Shown: one piece after another, positions 7,046 to 14,291 of the stretch | Layout: the number at the start of each line of letters is the position of its first letter | Position numbering within the stretch: the first letter of the stretch is position 1 | Assembly (NCBI GenBank): GCA_023262065.1 | Contig: JALRDW010000235.1 | Span: forward strand, 1 to 14,560 | Direction of reading: 5' to 3' | From: Acidimicrobiia bacterium | GTDB taxonomy: Bacteria; Actinomycetota; Acidimicrobiia; IMCC26256 | DNA length: 14,560 nucleotides | Program-made: the position numbers and the translations under genes | Notes under the pieces: generated by a model | The model's input: the letters and a program-made list of their open reading frames with translations, nothing else | Told to the model about the DNA's origin: nothing | Database searches by the model: none

Positions 7046-7101
7046 CGGCCTCGTCACCTGATCGTCTGCGGCCACCGGCGGCGCCGGCGGCGGTGCGGTC
7101 G

Positions 7102-7107
7102 ATGCTA
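7102..7107 (-). promoter_or_regulatory. Candidate -10 element of the DUF3040-merR operon
   Basis: TAGCAT on the minus strand would start a transcript near 7095, about 50 bases before the DUF3040 ATG. The -35 region (TGCCGG) is weak, so this is tentative. Confidence 0.35.
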
Positions 7108-7148
7108 CCGGAGCCCCTCGCAGGTCCGGCACGCGACCCTCGGGGAGT

Positions 7149-7162
7149 CTCCCACGCGGGAG
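7149..7162 (-). terminator. Small hairpin after the oxidoreductase gene, possible terminator
   Basis: CTCCC and GGGAG pair around a 4-base loop, beginning 31 bases after the stop of the Gfo/Idh/MocA gene. There is no T-run, so it may not terminate. The 148-base gap 7046-7193 holds only this and the candidate -10 of the DUF3040 operon. Confidence 0.25.
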
Positions 7163-7193
7163 GGGTCCCGCTCAACGGCGCGATCCGGACGCT

Positions 7194-8249
7194 TCAGCCG
7201 CCGAGGCGGAGCGCCGAGCCGCCGGCGGCCGAGGATCGGTAGGCGAGGTCCACGACCCGGTGGGCGGCGAGCGCCACCTCGACGTCCGGGAATCCGGCCT
7301 CCTCGGGGAACTCGGCGTCGAGGCCGTCGAGGAAGGCCTTGCTCGGCTCGGCGTACTGCGCGAGCTGCTTGGCGAGCACCTCCGGGATCGTGAACCGCTC
7401 CACCCAGTCGGGGGGCGAGCCCAGGATCGTCTCGGTGCCGTCGGAGGTCTCCACGTGCAGCGGGCCGCAGTAGTCGTCCTCGGTCCAGAGCAGGGCGTCC
7501 TCGCAGAAGAGCTCGAGGCGGCGCGTCGACGGCCGACTCGTGACCTGGTGCCAGACGCTCACGATGGTGGCGCGGTGGTCCCCGTAGTCGAGGGTGACCG
7601 TCGCCGTGTCCTCGATGCCCGGGTACCCGAAGGTCGAGGACACCCGACCGCCCACCGCCCCCGGCGACCCACCGAGCATCCAGTGGAGCAGGTCCACGTC
7701 GTGGATCGAGTGCTCGATGAGCGTCCCACCCCCGGCGCGTGCGACGTCGCTGCGCCAGGTCGAGCCGTACATGCCCTGGATCGGGAAATACTGGTCGTCC
7801 CGCAGGATGGTCGCCATCGGCCGACCGAAGCGGCCGCTCGCCACGGCCTCGGAGACCGCGCGGAACACCGGTGCGTGCCGCAGCACCAGCCCGACCTGGT
7901 GCGGCACCCGCCGGAGATCGACGGCGATCGACTCGCACTCGGCGAGCGTCGGCGCGAGCGGCTTCTCGCAGAACACCGGGATCCCGCGATCCGCCGCGAC
8001 CCGCACCGCCTCGCGGTGCGCTGCGGTCCACGTGCACACCCAGAGCACGTCGGAGGCGTCCGCGAGTGCGTCGAGATCCTCGAACACGGTCGCGTCGTGG
8101 TGGCGCGCCTGCTCCTCGGCCCGAGCCCGATCCACGTCGAGCGTGCCGGTGACGGCCGCGTCGATGAGCCCCGCCCGGGCGAGCTGTCCGAGCGCGAGCG
8201 AGTGGACCGTGCCGATGTGCCCGCACCCCACGAGCCCGATGCGCCTCAT
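7194..8249 (-). CDS. Gfo/Idh/MocA-family NAD(P)-dependent oxidoreductase
   Basis: 351 residues. The N-terminal Rossmann fold starts at once: IGLVGCGHIG with GCGHIG at 8-13, then an acidic residue (Asp38/Asp40) after the second strand. EKPL at 95-98 carries the conserved Lys96 of the family. The C-terminal substrate domain has GGGTLIEHSIHDVDLLHWML (173-192) with the catalytic-type His183. Members oxidise or reduce hydroxyls of sugars, inositols or related polyols; the substrate cannot be read from sequence. The ATG overlaps the dinB stop as ATGA, so it is translated after dinB. The frame is open far upstream only because it shadows dinB. Confidence 0.9.
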   Translation of the reverse strand: MRRIGLVGCGHIGTVHSLALGQLARAGLIDAAVTGTLDVDRARAEEQARHHDATVFEDLDALADASDVLWVCTWTAAHREAVRVAADRGIPVFCEKPLAPTLAECESIAVDLRRVPHQVGLVLRHAPVFRAVSEAVASGRFGRPMATILRDDQYFPIQGMYGSTWRSDVARAGGGTLIEHSIHDVDLLHWMLGGSPGAVGGRVSSTFGYPGIEDTATVTLDYGDHRATIVSVWHQVTSRPSTRRLELFCEDALLWTEDDYCGPLHVETSDGTETILGSPPDWVERFTIPEVLAKQLAQYAEPSKAFLDGLDAEFPEEAGFPDVEVALAAHRVVDLAYRSSAAGGSALRLGG

Positions 8250-9523
8250 CCGCGCCCGTCCCCCTCGGCGTCGCGCCGGTCGGCGGGCGCGCCGTCGGCG
8301 AGCGGACCGTACTGCGAGCCGGCGCGCCCGGTGCGCAGCCGTCCGCGGTCGGTGTGCGCCGCCGATCCGAGCGCATCGGATCCGAACCGTTCGCGCACCG
8401 CGTCCACCGCGAGTTCGAGCGCGCGCCGCTCGGCCCGCACCTCCACCGCGTCCGGCGCCGCGAGGGACAGCTGCTCGACCTCCCCGCCCGCCTCGCGCAG
8501 ACCCGAGACCGAGACGCCCAGCAGACGGACGCCGACCGCGAGGTCGAGGCCGGCGAGCAGCGTCCGGGCGACCCCGCCGATCTCGGCGGCGAGATCGGTC
8601 GCGACCTCGACCGTGTGGGCACGGGTCACCGTGCGGAAGTCCGGGTACCGCACCTTCACCTGCACGGTGCGGCCCACGAGCCCGGCGGCCCGCAGGCGCG
8701 TCGCCACCCGGTCGACCATCCGGTGCAGCTCCCGCTCCAGCTCCCCGCGATCGGTCCGATCCACCGAGAAGGTCTCCTCGTGCCCGATCGACTTGACGCT
8801 GCGTCCGGGCTCCACCGTGCGGTCGTCGCGGTTCCAGGCCAGCGCGTGGAGGTGACGACCCGCGGCGTCGCCGAGGGTGGCGACGAGCGTCGCCTCCGGG
8901 AGCGCCGCGAGGTCCCCGATCGTCACGACGCCGAACCGCTCGAGGCGCTGGTGCGTGGCCGGCCCGACCCCCCACAGGCGCCGCACCGGCAGCGGGTGGA
9001 GCACCGCCAGCTCGGTGCCCGGCTCGACGATCCGCACCCCGTCCGGCTTCGCCAGGTCACTCGCGATCTTGGCCAGCATCTTCGTGGTCGCCCCGCCGAC
9101 CGATGCGGTGAGCCGCACCTCGGAGCGGATCCGATCCCGCAGGTGCGCGGCGATCGTGTCGGGGTCGCCGTGGATCCGGCGCGACCCGGCCACGTCCATG
9201 AAGGCCTCGTCGAGGGACAGCGGTTCGACGAGTGGGGTGACCGAGCGCATGATCGCCATCACCTCGCGGCTCGCCGCCTCGTACGCATCGAATCGGGGCG
9301 GGACGAACACCGCGTCGGGGCAGAGCCGCCGGGCCCGGACCGAGGGCATCGCGGAGTGGACGCCGAAGGCCCGGGCTTCGTAGGACGCGGCGGCGACCAC
9401 ACCCCGATCCGCGGTGCCGCCCACGATCACGGGGCGCCCGCGCAGGGCCGGGTCGTCGCGTTGCTCGACCGAGGCGAAGAACGCGTCGAGGTCGAGGTGG
9501 AGGAACGTCGCGTCGTCGCGCAC
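8246..9523 (-). CDS. dinB: DNA polymerase IV (Y-family, DinB)
   Basis: 425 residues with all Y-family elements. LDLDAFFASVEQ (10-21) supplies metal ligand Asp11 and the Phe of the steric gate; YEARAFGVHSAMP (48-60) is the conserved fingers stretch; SLDEAFMD (103-110) supplies catalytic Asp105 and Glu106. A helix-hairpin-helix thumb follows (RRLWGVGPATHQRLERFGV, 181-199), then the little-finger domain. QLSL at 351-354 resembles the sliding-clamp binding motif, followed by a helical and then low-complexity tail of about 70 residues. The enzyme does error-prone synthesis past DNA lesions. GTG at 9523 begins the conserved fold but has only a weak GGCGGG ribosome site; it lies 14 bases after the NUDIX gene, so coupling is likely. 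No SOS box was found nearby. Confidence 0.94.
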   Translation of the reverse strand: MRDDATFLHLDLDAFFASVEQRDDPALRGRPVIVGGTADRGVVAAASYEARAFGVHSAMPSVRARRLCPDAVFVPPRFDAYEAASREVMAIMRSVTPLVEPLSLDEAFMDVAGSRRIHGDPDTIAAHLRDRIRSEVRLTASVGGATTKMLAKIASDLAKPDGVRIVEPGTELAVLHPLPVRRLWGVGPATHQRLERFGVVTIGDLAALPEATLVATLGDAAGRHLHALAWNRDDRTVEPGRSVKSIGHEETFSVDRTDRGELERELHRMVDRVATRLRAAGLVGRTVQVKVRYPDFRTVTRAHTVEVATDLAAEIGGVARTLLAGLDLAVGVRLLGVSVSGLREAGGEVEQLSLAAPDAVEVRAERRALELAVDAVRERFGSDALGSAAHTDRGRLRTGRAGSQYGPLADGAPADRRDAEGDGRG

Positions 9524-9537
9524 CGCGGGCCCGCCGC

Positions 9538-10041
9538 TCAGGGGACGCGGACGGCGGTGAGGGAGTCGAGGGACCGTCCCCGCACCTCGTAGCGGAACGC
9601 TCGGGGCGCGTCGCCCGACCAGCGCTCGAGGAGCCACTCGGCGAGTGGTTCGCGCACCCATGGGAAGCAGCCCTCGAGGTGCGCGTCGAGGTCCTCGGGC
9701 CCGACGTAGGCCGCGTGGTCGACGATGCCGTCCGGGTCGTCGACCGTGAGCGTGCCGTCGACCCCCCGGGCGAGGTGGACCTCGCAGTGCATGACCCAGC
9801 CGAGGTCGAGCGAGGTCGCGGTCACCTCGTAGAGCAGTCCACCCCAGGCGGTGACGCGCAGGCCCGTCTCCTCCTCGACCTCCCGGGCGAGACCGTGGAG
9901 CACACTCGGGTCCTCCGGGTCGATGACCCCGCCCGGCGTGCTCCAGTCGTGGGAGCCGTTCCGGCGGAGGTTGCGCACCAGCAGCAGGCGATCGCCGTCG
10001 ACGACGACCGCGCCTGCGACCCGGAACCGGTGCTCCTCCAC
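9538..10041 (-). CDS. NUDIX hydrolase
   Basis: 167 residues from GTG at 10041. The fold starts RFRVAGAVVVDGDRLLLVRN and carries the NUDIX helix GGVIDPEDPSVLHGLAREVE ending in EETGL; the REVEEETGL part is intact, but the spacing from the Gly to REV is one residue longer than the canonical box and Asp stands where the box has Glu. NUDIX enzymes cleave nucleoside diphosphates linked to another group (damaged dNTPs, NDP-sugars, cofactors); the substrate is unknown. It lies 14 bases before dinB, so a nucleotide-pool role is tempting but unproven. GTG at 10041 is preferred to GTG at 10119, whose extra 26 residues do not resemble the family. Confidence 0.85.
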   Translation of the reverse strand: MEEHRFRVAGAVVVDGDRLLLVRNLRRNGSHDWSTPGGVIDPEDPSVLHGLAREVEEETGLRVTAWGGLLYEVTATSLDLGWVMHCEVHLARGVDGTLTVDDPDGIVDHAAYVGPEDLDAHLEGCFPWVREPLAEWLLERWSGDAPRAFRYEVRGRSLDSLTAVRVP

Positions 10042-10114
10042 GAGGCCGAGTGTGGCACGCCCGGCGGGCGCGCGTCGGGCGTGGGATGACGGGTCGGACC
10101 CGGCGACGGCTGCG

Positions 10115-10120
10115 TACACT
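10115..10120 (+). promoter_or_regulatory. -10 element for a leaderless small-membrane-protein transcript
   Basis: TACACT ends 7 bases before the GTG at 10128, so transcription should start at or next to the start codon. No clear -35. Confidence 0.5.
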
Positions 10121-10127
10121 CCCCCTC

Positions 10128-10394
10128 GTGGCGACCCCCGAACCCCCCGCCTTCGACACCGGGCCCGGGCCCGGCAAGGGCGCGTTCATCCTGGCCTACG
10201 CCCTCACCGTCGCCAGCGGCATCCTCGGTGCGGTCATCGGGTACGGCCTCGTCGAGGTGCAGTCCGAGGGCGACCGCGGCGCGTGGCTCGCGCTCGGGGC
10301 ACTCGTCGGCGGCGTGGCGGCCGCCGGTGGCGTCGGCGTCGTCGCCGTGCTCACCCTGCGGGCCATGGCGGAGTGGCGCCGACCGCGGCCCTGA
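10128..10394 (+). CDS. Small two-helix membrane protein of unknown function
   Basis: 88 residues: a short Pro-rich N-terminus, a membrane helix (about 18-41, FILAYALTVASGILGAVIGY), a short acidic loop (EVQSEGDRG), a second Gly/Ala-rich helix (about 52-77) and a basic end. I do not recognise the family. GTG at 10128 is chosen because of the TACACT -10 element 7 bases upstream; the frame is open to 10050, but that extension is Arg/Thr-rich and crosses the promoter. It lies alone on the plus strand between the divergent NUDIX gene and the convergent PIG-L gene (26 bases away). Glycine-rich paired helices suggest it packs as an oligomer, which is inference. Confidence 0.7.
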   Translation: MATPEPPAFDTGPGPGKGAFILAYALTVASGILGAVIGYGLVEVQSEGDRGAWLALGALVGGVAAAGGVGVVAVLTLRAMAEWRRPRP

Positions 10395-10420
10395 CCCGGG
10401 GCACGTCGTCCCGCCGCCCC

Positions 10421-11137
10421 TCAGCCGAGTCGCAACCGCCGGAACGCCTCGGCGTGCGCGACCCCGACCTCGAGTCCGACCGCAGCGGCCCGATCCCGCA
10501 CGACCTCCGGCACCCAGTGCGCCTCGTCCCCGACCTGGCTCACGTGGCAGGCGAGCGCCTCGACCTTCCGGTCGAGGGTCGCCGTGATGTCGACCCAGGT
10601 GTCGGGGGCCAGGGTCCCGGAGCACAGCACCTCGTCGACGCGGTGCGCTGTGAGCCCCTCGGCGATCTGCTCGGCGAAGTAGTGCGGGTTCGCCGCGGCC
10701 GGTGCCACGGCGTCGAGCGCGAGCAACCCGGTGACCCGGTGGTCCCGGTGGTTGAAGTACCGATCACCGAAGAACCACGCGGTCGGATCCGGACAGAGCA
10801 CGACCTCGGGCCGCAGCGCGCGCACCTGCCGCACGACGGCGGCGCGCGCCTCCCGGGTGTCCTCGATCTCGCCGTCCGGGTACCCGAGGTGGAGGGTGCC
10901 GGCGAGGCCGAGCGCTGCGGTCGCCGCCTCGGTCTCCGCCCGGCGCCGCTCGGCCACCTCGGCCGGCACCGCGTCAGGATCGTCGCTCCCCTTGTCGCCC
11001 CGGGTCGTGACGAGCACCCACACCTCGGCCCCGGCGGCGGCCCAGCGGGCCAGCGTGCCCCCCGCCGACACCTCGGGGTCGTCGGGGTGGGCGTACACCG
11101 CGAGCGCTCGGCGGGGCACGGCGGTGAACTCGAGCAT
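10421..11137 (-). CDS. PIG-L (LmbE) family zinc deacetylase
   Basis: 238 residues. The zinc site AHPDDPEVSAGGTLARW starts at residue 16, with His17 and Asp20 as probable zinc ligands and Asp19 as base; the second site NHRDH (129-133) supplies the third His. The family removes acetyl groups from N-acetylglucosamine-type substrates, and in actinobacteria includes MshB and Mca of the mycothiol pathway. This one is shorter than those and lacks clear proof of that role, so only the family is claimed. ATG at 11137 is chosen because a TACCGT -10 ends 6 bases upstream, indicating a leaderless mRNA. The divergent alpha/beta hydrolase starts 53 bases away. Confidence 0.88.
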   Translation of the reverse strand: MLEFTAVPRRALAVYAHPDDPEVSAGGTLARWAAAGAEVWVLVTTRGDKGSDDPDAVPAEVAERRRAETEAATAALGLAGTLHLGYPDGEIEDTREARAAVVRQVRALRPEVVLCPDPTAWFFGDRYFNHRDHRVTGLLALDAVAPAAANPHYFAEQIAEGLTAHRVDEVLCSGTLAPDTWVDITATLDRKVEALACHVSQVGDEAHWVPEVVRDRAAAVGLEVGVAHAEAFRRLRLG

Positions 11138-11143
11138 GACGGT

Positions 11144-11149
11144 ACGGTA
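11144..11149 (-). promoter_or_regulatory. -10 element for a leaderless PIG-L transcript
   Basis: TACCGT on the minus strand ends 6 bases before the ATG at 11137. A second TACCGT copy overlaps it downstream (11144-11139) but is too close to the ATG. The region includes the palindrome CGGTACCG (11145-11152), shared with the divergent gene's upstream region. Confidence 0.5.
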
Positions 11150-11190
11150 CCGCTCGGCCCGATCCCTGCGGCGAGAGGTTGCGTGCACCG

Positions 11191-12138
11191 GTGAACGAGC
11201 ACCTCGGACACGACCACCGCGACGGCGGCGTCCTCGACCCCGAACGGTTCGAGATCGATGCGGCGACGCCGCGCGGGTTCCACCAGGAGTACGTGCACGA
11301 GGGCATCGGTGGCGTGCCGCTCGTGTGCGTCCACGGGTGGCCCGAGACGAAGCGGATCTGGTGGCGGGTCGTCGAGCCGCTCGCTGCGGCCGGGTTCGAG
11401 GTCATCGCGCCGGATCTGCGCGGCTTCGGGGACTCGGACCTCGGCCCGGACGGGTTCCACGACGTCCCGGCGCACGCCGCCGACCTGTACGCCCTCGCGC
11501 ACGACCACCTCGGCCACGACCGCGTCGTGCTCGCAGGCGGTGACCTCGGTGGGCCCGTGATCCAGGAGCTGTCGCTCCGGCACCCGGAGTGGGTCGACCG
11601 GATGGTGCTGTTCAACTCGCCGCTCCCCCACCTCAAGGGCCGGATGGACGACCTCGAGACCCGACCCCCCGATGCGGTCCTCGACTACTTCGTCCGACAG
11701 GGCACCGACCCGGACGGTCTCGCCGCCGAGCTCGACTCGGCCGCGGCGCGACGCGCGTACATCGCCGAGTTCTACGGGGAACGGCACTGGGCCCACCCGG
11801 GCGCGTTCACCGACGAGGAGGTCGCGTTCATGGTCGAGCCGTTCACCCGTGCGACGCACCTGCGAGCCTCGTTCGGGGCGTACGAGGCGACGTTCTCCCC
11901 GGCCGCCCGGTCGGACGACTCGATGTTCCGCGGCCGCCGGAACCCGACCCGCACGCTCGTGCTGTTCGGGACGAGCGACCACGTGATCCACCCCGACTTC
12001 GACCGGATGGCCGAGCGGGTGTTCCCCGACCACGTCGGGCCGCTACGGCTCGAGCACTGCGGGCACTTCGTGCCGTGGGAGGCCCCGGAGGTCTTCGTGC
12101 GCGAGACCGTCGCGTTCTGCGCCGACCTGCTCGCCTGA
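11191..12138 (+). CDS. Alpha/beta hydrolase, epoxide hydrolase / haloalkanoate dehalogenase type
   Basis: 315 residues from GTG at 11191. VCVHGWPE (45-52) is the oxyanion-hole motif with His48. The nucleophile elbow GGDLGG places an Asp (118) where lipases have Ser, which points to epoxide hydrolases and haloacid dehalogenases. GTSD (Asp263) is the probable acid and HCGHFVPWEAPE (His292) the base. A cap domain rich in aromatic residues (about 150-245) holds candidate Tyr residues that would polarise an epoxide. The substrate is unknown; the absence of other xenobiotic genes nearby gives no help. GTG 11191 has AGAGG 12 bases upstream, while TTG 11179 sits too close to it. Ends 14 bases from the convergent thioesterase gene. 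Confidence 0.88.
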   Translation: MNEHLGHDHRDGGVLDPERFEIDAATPRGFHQEYVHEGIGGVPLVCVHGWPETKRIWWRVVEPLAAAGFEVIAPDLRGFGDSDLGPDGFHDVPAHAADLYALAHDHLGHDRVVLAGGDLGGPVIQELSLRHPEWVDRMVLFNSPLPHLKGRMDDLETRPPDAVLDYFVRQGTDPDGLAAELDSAAARRAYIAEFYGERHWAHPGAFTDEEVAFMVEPFTRATHLRASFGAYEATFSPAARSDDSMFRGRRNPTRTLVLFGTSDHVIHPDFDRMAERVFPDHVGPLRLEHCGHFVPWEAPEVFVRETVAFCADLLA

Positions 12139-12152
12139 GCCCGCCGGACCGG

Positions 12153-13028
12153 TCACGACACGCGGATCGGGCGGACGAGCCCCTCCTGCATCGCGGTGAC
12201 GACGAGCCGACCGGTCTCGGTGAAGAACTGTCCGGCTGCGAACCCGCGGGCCCCACCGGCCCGCGACGAGTGCTGGTGGTAGAGCAGCCACTCGTCGGCC
12301 CGGAAGTCGTCGTGGAACCACATGGCATGGTCGAGGCTGGCGACCTGGTACTTCGCGTCGAGGTACGAGGCGCCGTGCGGCAGCATCGCGGTGTCGAGGA
12401 GCGTGAGGTCGGACGCGTACACGACCACGCAGACGTGCAGCAGCGGGTCCTCACCGAGCGCACCGTTCGCGCGGATCCACACGTCCTGCTCGGGCGGACG
12501 CGGCGCGGGGTCGAGCCAGCCGGGCAGCATCGTCGGGCGCGAGTCGATCGGCCGGTCCCGCAGGACCCAGTCGCGGAAGTCCGGGCCGAACCGATCGGCG
12601 TACGGCGCGAGCTGGGCCTGCATCGTCGGCAGGGACTCGGGCGCGACGACCGAGGGCATGGGGTCCTCATGGGCCGGCCCCTCCTCCCGGGTCTGGAAGG
12701 ACGCGCTGAGGTTGAAGATCGCCCGACCGTGCTGGATCGCCTTGACCGTGCGGGTCGTGAACGATCGGCCGTCCCGGATGCGGTCGACCTCGTAGATGAT
12801 CGGCACCGAGGGATCGCCCGGACGCAGGAAGTAGGAGTGGAGCGAGTGCACCGGCCGCCCCGGCTCGACGGTTCGACCCGCCGCGACGAGGGCCTGGCCC
12901 GCCACCTGCCCGCCGAACACCCGTTGCTGGTGCTCGTCCGGACTCACACCCCGGAACAGGTTGACCTCGAGCTGCTCGAGGTCGAGGAGGGCGATGAGGT
13001 CGTCGAGGGCGCTGGCCACGTCGGCCAC
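12153..13028 (-). CDS. tesB: Acyl-CoA thioesterase II (TesB)
   Basis: 291 residues, the normal length for the double hot-dog TesB enzyme, which hydrolyses medium and long-chain acyl-CoA to free acid and CoA in the cytoplasm. Matches to family include RVFGGQVAGQALVAAGRTV (36-54), HSYFLRPGD (64-72), SLDHAMWFH (231-239), YHQHSSRAGGARGF (250-263) and TAMQEGLVR (278-286). The catalytic residues align as Asp233, Ser255 (Thr in E. coli) and Gln281. The start is GTG at 13028, matching the family N-terminus, though no ribosome site is seen. It follows pfkA on the same strand after 55 bases and may share its transcript. The convergent alpha/beta hydrolase ends 14 bases away. Confidence 0.94.
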   Translation of the reverse strand: MADVASALDDLIALLDLEQLEVNLFRGVSPDEHQQRVFGGQVAGQALVAAGRTVEPGRPVHSLHSYFLRPGDPSVPIIYEVDRIRDGRSFTTRTVKAIQHGRAIFNLSASFQTREEGPAHEDPMPSVVAPESLPTMQAQLAPYADRFGPDFRDWVLRDRPIDSRPTMLPGWLDPAPRPPEQDVWIRANGALGEDPLLHVCVVVYASDLTLLDTAMLPHGASYLDAKYQVASLDHAMWFHDDFRADEWLLYHQHSSRAGGARGFAAGQFFTETGRLVVTAMQEGLVRPIRVS

Positions 13029-13083
13029 GGTAGTCGTCGGCGCGCCGGCCCGACGCGTGACACCGGTCGCGGCGCGAGCGGCC

Positions 13084-14112
13084 TCAGCCGAAGAACACCT
13101 CGGCCTCGGCGTAGCGCTCCGGCGGCACCGTCTTGAGTTCCGCGACGGCGTCGGCGAGCGGCACCCGCACGATGTCGGTACCGCGCAGCGCCACCATCAC
13201 GCCGAAGTCACCGTCATCGACCGCATCGATCGCGCCGAGCCCGAAGCGGGTCGCGAGCATCCGGTCGTACGCCGTGGGGGTGCCCCCGCGGATCACGTGC
13301 CCGAGGATCGTGGCCCGCGTGTCCCAGCCGGTGCGCGCCGCGATCGCGTCGGTCACCAGGTTCCCGATGCCGCCGAGCCGCGCGTGGCCGAAGTCGTCGA
13401 CCCCGCCGGCCTGGAGGGCGAGCGTGCCCTCCTTCGGCGTCGCACCCTCCGCGACCACGACGATCGAGGAGTGGCGGCCGTCCCCGTGGCGGGCCTCGAG
13501 GTGGGCCACCACCTCGTCGATGTCGAAGGGCCGCTCGGGGATGAGCACGACGTTCGCTCCACCGGCCATCCCCGAGTGCAGCGCGATCCACCCGGCGTGG
13601 CGGCCCATCACCTCGACCACCATGACCCGATCGTGGCTCTCGGCCGTGGTGTGCAGTCGGTCGATCGCGTCGACCGCGGTCTGCACGGCGGTGTCGAAGC
13701 CGAAGGTGACGTCGGTGGCCGACAGGTCGTTGTCGATCGTCTTGGGCACGCCCACCACGGCCACGCCCTCCTCGCCGAGCCGACGCGCCACCCCGAGGGT
13801 GTCCTCACCGCCGATCGCGATGAGCGCGTCGATACCGAGGCGGGCGAGGGTGGCCCGCACCTGCGTCGGCCCGTCCTCGGACCGGTAGGGGTTGGTGCGC
13901 GAGGACAGCAGGATCGTGCCGCCCCGGGCGAGGATGCCGCGCGTCGTGTCGATCGAGAGCGGGATGGTCTCCCCCTCCATGACCCCGCGCCACCCGTGGA
14001 GGAACCCGACGAACTCGTGGCCGTGCTCGGCCTCGCCCTTGCGCACGACGGCCCGGATCACCGCGTTGAGGCCCGGACAGTCGCCACCGCCGGTCAGGAT
14101 CCCGATGCGCAT
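13084..14112 (-). CDS. pfkA: 6-phosphofructokinase, predicted pyrophosphate-dependent
   Basis: 342 residues whose numbering matches E. coli PfkA. It phosphorylates fructose 6-phosphate to fructose 1,6-bisphosphate. Visible: GGGDCPGLNAVIR (8-20), GGEDT (101-105), PKTIDND (123-129, catalytic Asp127), DR 161-162, and MGRHAGW (169-175). Asp104 and Lys124 replace the Gly104 and Gly124 of ATP-dependent E. coli PfkA; this Asp/Lys pair is the known mark of PPi-dependent enzymes such as that of Amycolatopsis methanolica. PPi use makes the step reversible. ATG at 14112 has a strong GAGGGAG site upstream. The gene is divergent from the glycerol kinase and precedes tesB. Activity with PPi is a prediction. 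Confidence 0.94.
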   Translation of the reverse strand: MRIGILTGGGDCPGLNAVIRAVVRKGEAEHGHEFVGFLHGWRGVMEGETIPLSIDTTRGILARGGTILLSSRTNPYRSEDGPTQVRATLARLGIDALIAIGGEDTLGVARRLGEEGVAVVGVPKTIDNDLSATDVTFGFDTAVQTAVDAIDRLHTTAESHDRVMVVEVMGRHAGWIALHSGMAGGANVVLIPERPFDIDEVVAHLEARHGDGRHSSIVVVAEGATPKEGTLALQAGGVDDFGHARLGGIGNLVTDAIAARTGWDTRATILGHVIRGGTPTAYDRMLATRFGLGAIDAVDDGDFGVMVALRGTDIVRVPLADAVAELKTVPPERYAEAEVFFG

Positions 14113-14239
14113 CGCCGCTCCCTCGTGCCGCCGCCCCGTCGGACCGCCCGTGGTCCGGGTCCCCCATGGTGCCCCATCGGCGCACTCCCTGCCGCCCGGC
14201 GCCCGGTCCGGGGCGCTGGGCGCGCATCGGACCCGCCGG

Positions 14240-14245
14240 TAGCCT
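14240..14245 (+). promoter_or_regulatory. Candidate -10 element of glpK
   Basis: TAGCCT on the plus strand would start a transcript near 14252, about 40 bases before glpK. The -35 region is weak. The 179-base gap 14113-14291 otherwise holds the pfkA upstream region and the inverted repeat at 14256-14270. Confidence 0.35.
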
Positions 14246-14255
14246 CGCCGCATCC

Positions 14256-14270
14256 GGTCCCGAACGGACC
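14256..14270. repeat. Inverted repeat in the glpK leader, possible operator
   Basis: GGTCC-CGAAC-GGACC lies just downstream of the candidate glpK start point and just before its ribosome site. It could be a repressor operator or a small RNA hairpin; no regulator can be named. Confidence 0.35.
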
Positions 14271-14291
14271 CGACGAGGAGGCTGACGACCG

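Noticed and set aside
7260..8855. Plus-strand open frame (531 codons) opposite the oxidoreductase and dinB
   Set aside because: No domain similarity; both minus-strand genes carry full catalytic motifs.
10421..11137. Naming the PIG-L protein MshB or Mca of mycothiol metabolism
   Set aside because: It has the zinc motifs but is shorter than those enzymes, and no other mycothiol gene lies nearby.
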